Below are positions 34,245 to 40,525 of a stretch of 40,525 nt of DNA, piece after piece. Location of the stretch: assembly GCF_008710035.1 (NCBI RefSeq), contig NZ_VYKI01000028.1, positions 5,135 through 45,659 on the forward strand. The letters run 5' to 3'. This DNA is from Stenotrophomonas cyclobalanopsidis (GTDB lineage: Bacteria > Pseudomonadota > Gammaproteobacteria > Xanthomonadales > Xanthomonadaceae). The notes below the pieces were generated by a model. That model was not told where the DNA came from, made no database searches, and worked only from the letters and a program-made list of their open reading frames with translations. Position numbers and translations under genes: made by a program. Each line of letters starts with the position of its first letter. Within the stretch, counting starts at the first letter, position 1.

Positions 34245-34688
34245 ATGCTCATCATCGGCGGCCAACAGGCCGCCCGTCACCACATCGCACGCGCCATCGG
34301 TCGGCGCCGGTTGATCTGTACCGAATCGGTCTGCAGCGTGGAAAGCGGCCTATCGATACTGGAATGGCGCCGCTACGACCTGGTGGGCACGTTCCTGCTG
34401 CAAGGGCTTGCCCGGCGGCTTGAACGCACCTACGTGCTGCGCGATGCGCACGTGCAGCTGGTGCTGTTCGGTGCGGAGTGCGGCGATGAGGTGGCACGCA
34501 TCCGCCGCCAGCTTCGACAGCACGGGCTGCCGCCGCCGATCGTGGTGCCGGCCGAGTTCGAGGCGTACGATGAATCGCTGTTCTGGCGGGCGCTGGCCGG
34601 GCACATGGTGGTGCCGCGCGAAGTTGTGGGGTCGCAGCGCCTTGCTGCGGGAAGCAGTCGAGCAAGCTCGACTCTACCTACGGCCTAG
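34245..34688 (+). CDS. Hypothetical protein whose C-terminus is encoded by a SMAG repeat
   Basis: A 147-residue protein; ATG 34245 (MLIIGGQQAARHHIARAIG) is chosen over an upstream ATG for its domain-like beginning. The body (LLQGLARRLERTYVLRDAHV; LFGAECGDEVARIRRQL; VVPAEFEAYDESLFWRALAG) looks like an alpha/beta fold, perhaps Rossmann-like, but no family is recognised. The final ~15 codons (SSRASSTLPTA) run through a minus-strand SMAG hairpin (34656-34677), so the original stop was probably lost. It overlaps the end of the convergent gene by 11 bp. Confidence 0.6.
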   Translation: MLIIGGQQAARHHIARAIGRRRLICTESVCSVESGLSILEWRRYDLVGTFLLQGLARRLERTYVLRDAHVQLVLFGAECGDEVARIRRQLRQHGLPPPIVVPAEFEAYDESLFWRALAGHMVVPREVVGSQRLAAGSSRASSTLPTA

Positions 34689-35031
34689 GGGCCCGCGCGG
34701 CGACGGTGGCGAGGCGGCGGCTGACGAGGCCGTAGAGGTCCTGCAGTTCGGCAGCACGCTGCGGCGTCATGTTGCTGCCGAAGAGGACGCGTGCAAGTGC
34801 GGCTTCGTGTGTGTCTTCGGGAAAGCGTTCGCGGGCGCGGTAGACGTTCTGGAAGACCAGCCAGGCGAGGCGAAGGCCGCCGCCGGGGAGGGGGCGCACG
34901 AAGCGCTCGTAGGCCTGCCAGAACTGGTATTCGGCCTGCAGATCGACCGTCGGCGCCGCGTAGGGCACCGGGCGTGGGCGCCCGTGGGCACGCGGGCGGG
35001 TGGGCAGGTAGACGGGGTCGGGCTGGGCCAT
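34678..35031 (-). CDS. Hypothetical protein
   Basis: A 117-residue protein starting MAQPDPVYLPTRPRAHGRPR at 35031 (an in-frame ATG at 35043 would add four residues). A basic, Pro-rich N-terminus is followed by a helical domain (YQFWQAYERFVRPLPGGGLR; AWLVFQNVYRARERFPE; AALARVLFGSNMTPQRAAEL). I do not recognise the family. No signal peptide or membrane helix is seen. Confidence 0.65.
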   Translation of the reverse strand: MAQPDPVYLPTRPRAHGRPRPVPYAAPTVDLQAEYQFWQAYERFVRPLPGGGLRLAWLVFQNVYRARERFPEDTHEAALARVLFGSNMTPQRAAELQDLYGLVSRRLATVAARAPRP

Positions 35032-35043
35032 AGTGGACAGCAT

Positions 35044-35468
35044 GCCCCAGCAACATTGTGGGAACCTTGCGTTGGTGCCGGAATATCAGTGCGGGTTGTG
35101 CAAAGTGCGGCGGTAGGGCCCGCCTTGGTAGATGCCAACCTTGGTTGGCAGGTTTTTCCTGGCGCCGGAGACATTCCGCCGGGCATGGCCCGGCGCTACC
35201 GGATGGCGGGCGCAGGGCGAGGGGTCGGATCCCTTTGCGAAGCAAAGGGCTCTGACCCCGGTTGCGAAGAGCATCCACGCATGGCGTAGATCTACTGGGG
35301 CGTGCGCGAGCCGGTTGGCAGGATTCGCGGTAATGGGGTGATGCGTGCGCCGTTTTGGTAGATGCCAACCTTGGTTAGCAGGGTTTATGTACGCCGGGAA
35401 CATTCCGCCGGGCATGGCCCGGCGCTACCGGATTGCGCGAAGAGCATCCACGCATGGCGTGGATCTAC
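35044..35468. repeat. Cluster of SMAG-type repeats in two copies
   Basis: The order GTAGATGCCAACC(TT)GGTTGGCA (35128-35150), CCGGGCATGGCCCGGCGCTAC (35179-35199), a GGGGTCGGATCCC/GGGCTCTGACCCC pair (35219-35263) and ATCCACGCATGGCGTAGATCTAC (about 35271-35293) recurs in shortened form at about 35358-35469, without the GGGGTCGG element. The last hairpin's GTAG directly follows the stop codon of the TonB-dependent receptor. Confidence 0.85.
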
Positions 35469-37775
35469 TTAGAAGCTTATCGACGTACTGAACATCACCT
35501 GCCGTGGGGCGCTGCGCTGCAGCGTCTGGTAGTCGCCGGAGAACGAGGAGCCAGCAATCGTTGCGGTGCCGATGTTGTTGCGGTTGAACAGGTTGCTTAC
35601 ATCCAGCCGCAGTTCCAGCCCGGGCAGCACACTGCCCTCCCCCAGCGTGTACGCGGCATAGGTGTTCACCTGCCAGAACGTGGGCACGCGGATATCGTTC
35701 TCGTACGTAAACGGCTGGCGCAGGTACGAGGTGCTGGTGGCACCAAAACGCCACTCACCAAAATGCGCGGACAGATCGCTCACCAGCGAGACCTGCGGGT
35801 AGCCGGGCTGGGCATTGCCCTTGATGGGGTACACGGTATCGCCCACCACGAAATCGCTGCCGTAGTACGAGCGAGCCACGGCCACGCCCTGGTAGAACTG
35901 CACGCGCTCACTCAGGTCTGCGGTAATGCCCAGGTCGGCACCGATCACGTGCATCTTCGGCATCAGCCGCACGGTATTGATCTGCGCGAACTGGGTACCG
36001 ATAGCCGCCGACAGCAACCGGTTGCGGATATCGTTGTAAAACACATCACCCGTCAGCGTCAGCCGCTCGAAGCGATGCGTTGCGCCCACGGTGACGTTCC
36101 AGTTCTTTTCCGGCCGCAGCGTGCCGGCCACGCGGTCGAACTCCTCCTGGTCGCTGATCGTCCACGCTGATGCGGTGTAACCGATGTTGCCGCGCTGGGC
36201 CACGCGATAGCCGTTCATGGTGTTGGCGATGTCGATGAAGGCATCGGTGGCGTCGCTGGGGCTCCAGAACAGCGAGACGTGCGGCAGGAAGTTGTCCTTG
36301 GCACGCAGCGCCCCATATACCGGGCGATCCGGCGCATCGCCCAGGCCGCCGCCTTCGGTGCGGAAATCCACGGCCTTGAAGCCGACGCCCAGTTTCAACG
36401 TGTCGCTCAGCGCGATGTCATCGTGCAGATAGAACTGCTGCGAGCGGGTGACCCAGCGCGAGGCGTTGTCGGTGAGGAAGGCCGGGCCGTACCCATCGAA
36501 CGGGCCAGTGGCCTTCAGTGGCTTGCCCTGCCCCAGCAGTGGCTGCTGGTACCAGTCGGTGCGGGCGGCGGCCTTGCTCTGTTCCTGCCAGGCGCCTGCG
36601 CTGAGCGTATGCGCGCCCGCCTCGAACTGCAGGTTGGCCATGCCGCCCAGACGGTTCACCCGCGGGGTCTGCACCTGTTCGGAAAACGGCGCGCCGTTGG
36701 GCGACGGCACGGTGGGGTCGGTCAGCGTGGCCTGGGTGTGGCTGTTGGCGTTGTACAGCTGCACGTTGCCGCTGAGTGCGGGCGTAATCTGGAAACGGTG
36801 GTTGATGGACGCCACGCGGTCGCGGGTGATCTGGCCGGTGTCGTAGGGAATCAGTTCGGACAGCTCGCCACAGGTATAGGCACCGCAGGACTTGTCTGTG
36901 TTCTCCGGCGAGGCCACGTAGTACGCCCATGCGTAATCGGGGTAGAAGCTGTCGGCCTTCCAGCCCAGCTTGCGGATCATGTCGAAGGAGATGTTGTTGT
37001 AGCCCCAGACCTTGGCCTTGCTGTCAGAGGCGAACACGGTGAAGTCACCCCAGGCCACATCCTGCTGCGCTTTCAGGTTGCCGCGCAGGAAATCCTGCGT
37101 GCCAGCACCCTGGTACTTGTCTGCCGAGACGCGCTGCAGGTCGACCAGCACTTTCGGGCCGTGCTCGCCCACCTGGCCCGTCTGCGCGGACACCGTGGTG
37201 ACCAGCGTGCGGTTGCTGCCCACGCCCTGCTTGATGCGCAGGCTTGGCGTGTCCTGCAGGTCGCGCAGGCGATATTCCAGGCTGCCGCCGTTGGCGCTGC
37301 TGGAAAACACGCTGACCGGCGCGCCACCCGGGCTGACGGTGATCGCGCCGATACCATCGGGCACACCCACGTTCACCACGCTGGTGCCGGTGAGCGAGAG
37401 GAAGCCGCTGTCGTTCAACGGCACGCCTTCGAAGGTGATGCCCATTTCATTCATGCGGAAGCCGCGCACGAACAGGCTGGTGGCAGAAATATCCAGGCCC
37501 AGGCCATCGGTGGCGGTATAGCTGGCGCCGGGCACGGCCTTGAGCATGGCCAGCCCGTTGTTGCCGGTGACCATGCCGTCGAGATCGCTGGCGTTGATGA
37601 TGTAGCGGTTGGGGCCGACCACCTGCGTGGGCGCGACGGCGGCGCCGCGCGGCGTGGCGATGACCTGCAGGGCGTTGAGGGTAGTGGGGGCGTCGTTGGC
37701 TTCGGCGGCGTAGGCCGGTGCAGCGAGGGCGGCGCTGAGTGCCAGGGCGAGCAGGGTCGTGGGTGGAGTGTTCAT
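35469..37775 (-). CDS. TonB-dependent outer-membrane receptor
   Basis: A 768-residue outer-membrane receptor. The start MNTPPTTLLALALSAALAAP at 37775 gives a clean signal peptide (cleavage after AYA); the long open frame upstream is not coding. A TonB-box-like stretch TTLNALQVIA follows, then the plug domain (about 45-190; LKAVPGASYTATDGLG, SLFVRGFRMNEMGITFEGVP) and a 22-strand barrel with the usual terminal Phe (FSTSISF). Two Cys lie close together in an extracellular loop (SCGAYTCGE). The substrate, siderophore, vitamin or other, cannot be told; no regulator or transporter lies beside it. Confidence 0.93.
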   Translation of the reverse strand: MNTPPTTLLALALSAALAAPAYAAEANDAPTTLNALQVIATPRGAAVAPTQVVGPNRYIINASDLDGMVTGNNGLAMLKAVPGASYTATDGLGLDISATSLFVRGFRMNEMGITFEGVPLNDSGFLSLTGTSVVNVGVPDGIGAITVSPGGAPVSVFSSSANGGSLEYRLRDLQDTPSLRIKQGVGSNRTLVTTVSAQTGQVGEHGPKVLVDLQRVSADKYQGAGTQDFLRGNLKAQQDVAWGDFTVFASDSKAKVWGYNNISFDMIRKLGWKADSFYPDYAWAYYVASPENTDKSCGAYTCGELSELIPYDTGQITRDRVASINHRFQITPALSGNVQLYNANSHTQATLTDPTVPSPNGAPFSEQVQTPRVNRLGGMANLQFEAGAHTLSAGAWQEQSKAAARTDWYQQPLLGQGKPLKATGPFDGYGPAFLTDNASRWVTRSQQFYLHDDIALSDTLKLGVGFKAVDFRTEGGGLGDAPDRPVYGALRAKDNFLPHVSLFWSPSDATDAFIDIANTMNGYRVAQRGNIGYTASAWTISDQEEFDRVAGTLRPEKNWNVTVGATHRFERLTLTGDVFYNDIRNRLLSAAIGTQFAQINTVRLMPKMHVIGADLGITADLSERVQFYQGVAVARSYYGSDFVVGDTVYPIKGNAQPGYPQVSLVSDLSAHFGEWRFGATSTSYLRQPFTYENDIRVPTFWQVNTYAAYTLGEGSVLPGLELRLDVSNLFNRNNIGTATIAGSSFSGDYQTLQRSAPRQVMFSTSISF

Positions 37776-38157
37776 GGCCAGATCCAGGTGCAGGGGGAAG
37801 AGGACGCAGGCACACGCCCAGCGCGTGGCAGCACCGGCGGCGATGCAGTGGCTGGAATGCGATTGCGTTGAAGGGGGAGCGGCGCGGATCGCGCCGATCA
37901 GGGGCAGTGGAAGACGGTCAACTGCCGGGTAATGCGATGGGGTGGTTTCGACGGGCGGCAGTGTTGCACTGCCGTGCCGCGCGCGCCATTGCACCGTGGT
38001 ACAGCGCGGTTATACCCGGGTATCGTGCGGGCTTGGTAGAGGCCGACCTTGGTCTGCGCTTTGCGGCTGCGTGTGCCAACCAAGGTTGGCATCTACCGGA
38101 GCTGAAGGCTCTGCGGCGGTTGTGCCAACAGACGTTGGCACGTGTCAGTGCAGCGGG
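37776..38157. repeat. Intergenic region with SMAG-like hairpins
   Basis: Upstream of the receptor, three repeat-like hairpins cluster at 38033-38150: GTAGAGGCCGACCTTGGTC (38035 onward), GCCAACCAAGGTTGGCATCTAC (about 38073-38097) and GTGCCAACAGACGTTGGCAC (about 38119-38140). The remainder (37776-38030) presumably holds the receptor promoter; CGCACGATACCCGGGTATAACC (reverse of 38000-38030) contains a palindrome TACCCGGGTA but no clear -35/-10 pair. Confidence 0.65.
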
Positions 38158-39009
38158 TTACTGCAACACGAAACGTTCGATGGCCTTGGCCACGCCATTG
38201 TCACAATTGGTCGAGGTTTCAAAACGCGCCACGGCCTTCACTGCGTCGATGGCGTTGCCCATCGCTACGCTGGTGCCGGCGAACTGCAGCATGGTCAGGT
38301 CGTTTTCCTGATCGCCGATGGCCATGACGTTGGCGCGGTCGATGCCCAGGTGCTCGGCCAGCTTCTGCAGGCTCGGCCCCTTGCCTGCGCGGTGGTCGAA
38401 CACTTCCAGGAAGAACGGCGCGCTCTTCAGCACGGCGAAGCGTTCGGTCAGTTCGGCCGGCAGGCGGCCGATGGCCGCGTCCAGCACCTCGGGCTCGTCA
38501 ATCATCATCAGCTTGATGAAAGACATCGACGGGTCCATGTCCTCCACGCGGCGGTACGACAGCGGCACGTGCGAGAGGTGGGAGTCGATGACGGTGTAGC
38601 GGCTGATGTCCTGGTTGGGCGTGTACAGGCGCTGGCCATCGAGGGCCTGGAAGTGCACGCCGATATCGCGCGCGACCTGTTCGCAGTAGCGGAAGTCCTC
38701 GAAGCTGAGCGGGAACTCGGCCACGTTCTCGCCGGTGCCCAGGCGCCGCACCAGGCCGCCGTTGCAGGCGATGCAGTAGTCGTCGTCACCGTTGATGCCC
38801 AGTTCCTGCAGGAACGGCGCCAGGCCGGACACGGGGCGGCCGCTGGTCAGCACGATATGCACGCCCAGCGCGCGCGCCTGCGCGATGGCCGCCTTGGCCC
38901 GCTCGGTGAGCTTATGGGCGGGGTCCAGCAGGGTGCCATCCATGTCGATGGCGACCAGTGCGATGGTCGATTGCCTGCGGCCCATGTCCATCAACGTCCA
39001 ACCGTGCAT
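38158..39009 (-). CDS. Cof-type HAD-IIB phosphatase
   Basis: A cytoplasmic sugar-phosphate phosphatase-like protein of 283 residues (the true start may be the in-frame ATG at 38985, giving 275). HAD motifs are all present: I, AIDMDGTLLD (Asp22, Asp24); II, LTSGRP; III, Lys in RAGKGPSLQKLAEHL; IV, AIGDQENDLTML. The C2B cap occupies about residues 95-210. The family (YidA, Cof) dephosphorylates sugar phosphates and pyridoxal phosphate broadly. It is the only gene between the receptor and exoD, in the same direction as the receptor. Confidence 0.92.
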   Translation of the reverse strand: MHGWTLMDMGRRQSTIALVAIDMDGTLLDPAHKLTERAKAAIAQARALGVHIVLTSGRPVSGLAPFLQELGINGDDDYCIACNGGLVRRLGTGENVAEFPLSFEDFRYCEQVARDIGVHFQALDGQRLYTPNQDISRYTVIDSHLSHVPLSYRRVEDMDPSMSFIKLMMIDEPEVLDAAIGRLPAELTERFAVLKSAPFFLEVFDHRAGKGPSLQKLAEHLGIDRANVMAIGDQENDLTMLQFAGTSVAMGNAIDAVKAVARFETSTNCDNGVAKAIERFVLQ

Positions 39010-39159
39010 GTGGGGACCGCCATTTTAGGTCAGTCGTGCACCTGCCCGCCTCATGCGCGGTTCATACCGCCGGGCGCGGCTGCAGGGATACTCAGCAAGC
39101 CTGTGCGCCCCCACCGCAGGACGGCCCCCATGACCGCCCTACCCTGGAGATCCAGACGC

Positions 39160-39822
39160 ATGACCTACCGCGCCCCCGAGGCTACCGACACCGCACCGCT
39201 GGCCGAGCAGATCGAAGACCTGATCCACGGCCTGCCCGGCGAGCAGATCCGCGTGGGCACGCTGCTGCAGGCGCTGGGCGACGAGGGGCTGATGCTGATC
39301 GTGATCCTGCTCTCGGCGATCTTCCTGATTCCGGTGTCGATTCCCGGCCTGAGCACGGTGTTCGGTGCGTCCATCCTGCTCATCAGCCTGAGCCGCGTAC
39401 GCGACCGCCCGCTGTGGGTGCCGCGCCGCCTGGCCGAGCGCGAGGTGGCGACCGAAAAGTTGAAGGCCAACCTGGGCCGGGCCCTGAAGTGGGTGCACCG
39501 CATGGAGCGGCTGTCGCAGCCGATGCGGCTGGCGGTGATGGTGCGCTCGAAGAAGACGATGCGGTTGAACAACCTGGCGCTGGTGTTTGCCACGCTGTTG
39601 TTGATGGCGCCGGCGGGGCCGATTCCCTTCAGCAACACCCTGCCTGCGCTGGCGCTGATGTCGTTCGCGATCGGGTTCATCCAGCGCGATGGCGCGGCGG
39701 TGGCGGCGGGTTATGCGTTCGTGGTGCTCACGGTGGTGTACTTCGGCGTGCTGTTGGGCGGGGTGGGGTTTGCGGCGGAATCGGTGTTCAGTGGGCTGCG
39801 GGGTGGCAGCGCGTCTGTGTAA
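39160..39822 (+). CDS. exoD: ExoD-family exopolysaccharide synthesis protein
   Basis: A 220-residue inner-membrane protein of the ExoD family, named from rhizobial exopolysaccharide mutants; the molecular role is unknown. ATG 39160 has GGAGA upstream; an in-frame ATG at 39130 is an alternative. A soluble N-terminus (AEQIEDLIHGLPGEQIRVG) precedes helices LMLIVILLSAIFLIPVSIPG, LALVFATLLLMAPAGPIPFS and AYAFVVLTVVYFGVLLGGVG. The 3' end is duplicated 0.45 kb downstream. Confidence 0.88.
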   Translation: MTYRAPEATDTAPLAEQIEDLIHGLPGEQIRVGTLLQALGDEGLMLIVILLSAIFLIPVSIPGLSTVFGASILLISLSRVRDRPLWVPRRLAEREVATEKLKANLGRALKWVHRMERLSQPMRLAVMVRSKKTMRLNNLALVFATLLLMAPAGPIPFSNTLPALALMSFAIGFIQRDGAAVAAGYAFVVLTVVYFGVLLGGVGFAAESVFSGLRGGSASV

Positions 39823-39835
39823 ACGCGTGCTGGCC

Positions 39836-39985
39836 GTTGGTAGAGTCGAGCTTGCTCGACTGCTTCTCTCAAAAGCAGTCGAGCACGGCTCGACTCTACA
39901 GATGCAACGGTCAAGGCAGCCGAGCATGGGCTCGGCTCTACAACAACCAAAGCCAACAGCAGTCGAGCAAGCTCGACTCTACACT
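39836..39985. repeat. SMAG hairpins downstream of exoD
   Basis: GTAGAGTCGAGCTTGCTCGA (39840 onward), then AGTCGAGCACGGCTCGACTCTAC-like (39877-39899), AGCCGAGCATGGGCTCGGCTCTAC-like (about 39918-39941) and AGTCGAGCAAGCTCGACTCTAC (39961-39982): four GTAG-headed hairpins in mixed orientation. Confidence 0.85.
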
Positions 39986-39989
39986 TCCG

Positions 39990-40105
39990 TCACTTTGCCG
40001 AGACCCGCCAGACGACATCGCCTACGTCGTTGGCCACCAGCAGCGCGCCGTCGGCGTCCATCGCCATGCCTACCGGTGCGCCCATCAGGGTCTTTTCATC
40101 CTTGG
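39990..40105 (-). pseudogene. PQQ-dependent sugar (sorbosone) dehydrogenase, C-terminal remnant
   Basis: The minus frame reads KTLMGAPVGMAMDADGALLV followed by ANDVGDVVWRVSAK and a stop at 39990-39992. This matches the C-terminus of PQQ-dependent soluble sugar dehydrogenases/L-sorbosone dehydrogenases (GxPVGVAxxxDGALLVxDDVGxxIWRV). The gene is cut at about 40105, exactly where the second copy of the exoD 3' end begins, so only about 37 codons remain here. Whether a full copy lies beyond the window is unknown. Confidence 0.75.
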
Positions 40106-40415
40106 AGCAACACCCTGCCTGCGTTTGCGCTGATGTCGTTTGCGGTCGGGTTCATCCAGCGCGATGGCGTGGTGGCCACGGTGGTGTACTTCGGCGTGCT
40201 GTTGGGCGGGGTGGGGTTTGCGGCGGAATCGGTGTTCAGTGGGCTGCGGGGTGGCAGCGCGTCTGTGTAAACGCGTGCTGGCCGTTGGTAGAGTCGAGCT
40301 TGCTCGACTGCTTCTCGCTTTTTGTAGAGTCGAGCTTGCTCGACTGCTTCTCTCAAAAGCAGTCGAGCACGGCTCGACTCTACAGATGCAGCGGCCAAGG
40401 CAGCCGAGCATGGGC
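40106..40415 (+). pseudogene. Duplicated 3' end of exoD with its SMAG repeats
   Basis: From AGCAACACCCTGCCTGCG (40106; parent at 39631) the sequence repeats the exoD 3' end through its stop and on into the downstream SMAG cluster. An internal 27-bp deletion (nine codons) and few substitutions distinguish the copies; the last ~130 bp of exoD and the flank are identical. The repeat cluster in this copy has one additional GTAGAGTCGAGCTTGCTCGA hairpin (about 40326). There is no start codon region, so it is a gene fragment. Confidence 0.85.
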
Positions 40416-40525
40416 TTGTATGTTCCTCCCGGCTCCTACGAGGTATGTAGGAGCCAGGGTGGAGGGACCGACAAGCATGGATCTGCGGATAGCGCCGACA
40501 GACGAGCCGAGCGATCCCCATCCCG
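40416..40525. other. Window end: long bulged hairpin
   Basis: TTCCTCC...GGAGGGA enclose the perfect 9-bp stem GGCTCCTAC/GTAGGAGCC with loop GAGGTAT (about 40420-40468). The inner arms carry GTAG on both strands. No gene is seen before the window ends. Confidence 0.4.

Noticed and set aside
36279..37871. A 530-residue open frame antisense to the TonB-dependent receptor
   Set aside because: Low-complexity His/Val/Gly/Ala-rich translation with no domain; the receptor on the other strand is clear.

Overview
The window most resembles a Stenotrophomonas chromosome (Xanthomonadaceae). DNA is GC-rich. Intergenic regions are full of short hairpin repeats that start with GTAG, as in the SMAG elements described from S. 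maltophilia. The core genes (speA-speE, glnB, ubiK, comM, an lpxO-type hydroxylase, a PhoP/PhoQ-like pair) fit that genus. This is inference from sequence reading; no database was searched.

Positions 1-11652 are mostly core: a secreted glycine-rich protein, a tandem array of paired SMAG repeats (661-1320), a divergent PepSY / PepSY-response regulator-histidine kinase locus with OmpR/PhoP-type direct repeats between the two arms, a DUF6122 membrane protein, divergent polyamine genes speA and speE, an LpxO-like hydroxylase, an alpha/beta hydrolase, a small lipopolysaccharide-kinase-like protein, a triplicated repeat block, glnB (PII) and ubiK.

Positions 11653-20142 look like an accessory insertion between ubiK and comM. 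Its main content is a five-gene minus-strand operon (17661 to 11723) that reads as a RiPP natural-product cluster: a 61-residue Cys-rich precursor with a Gly-Gly leader end, two FtsX/MacB-type permeases with no ATPase of their own, a C39-peptidase ABC exporter with an intact Cys-His-Asp triad, and a radical SAM/SPASM maturase whose last SPASM segment looks cut off. The likely logic is leader-directed modification of the core by the radical SAM enzyme, then leader cleavage and export by the C39 transporter, with the permeases possibly for immunity or outer-envelope export. An SDR and a secreted alpha/beta hydrolase follow. This is the best candidate for an undescribed system here.

Positions 20143-32600 hold comM, a GAF sensor kinase, a CSS-EAL c-di-GMP phosphodiesterase, a CPBP protease, decayed fragments (IS30 transposase, receiver domain), a low-affinity iron permease-like protein, two short BLUF photoreceptors, a YciE ferritin-like protein, a chimeric DUF6766-PEBP gene, DUF6622 with a broken second copy, and a coniferyl aldehyde dehydrogenase fragment.

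Positions 32600-40525 hold small lineage-specific genes, one preceded by a chain of strong hairpins that may be a structured RNA leader, then a TonB-dependent receptor, a Cof-type HAD phosphatase and exoD. The 3' end of exoD is duplicated downstream together with its SMAG repeats, next to the cut-off tail of a PQQ-dependent sugar dehydrogenase.
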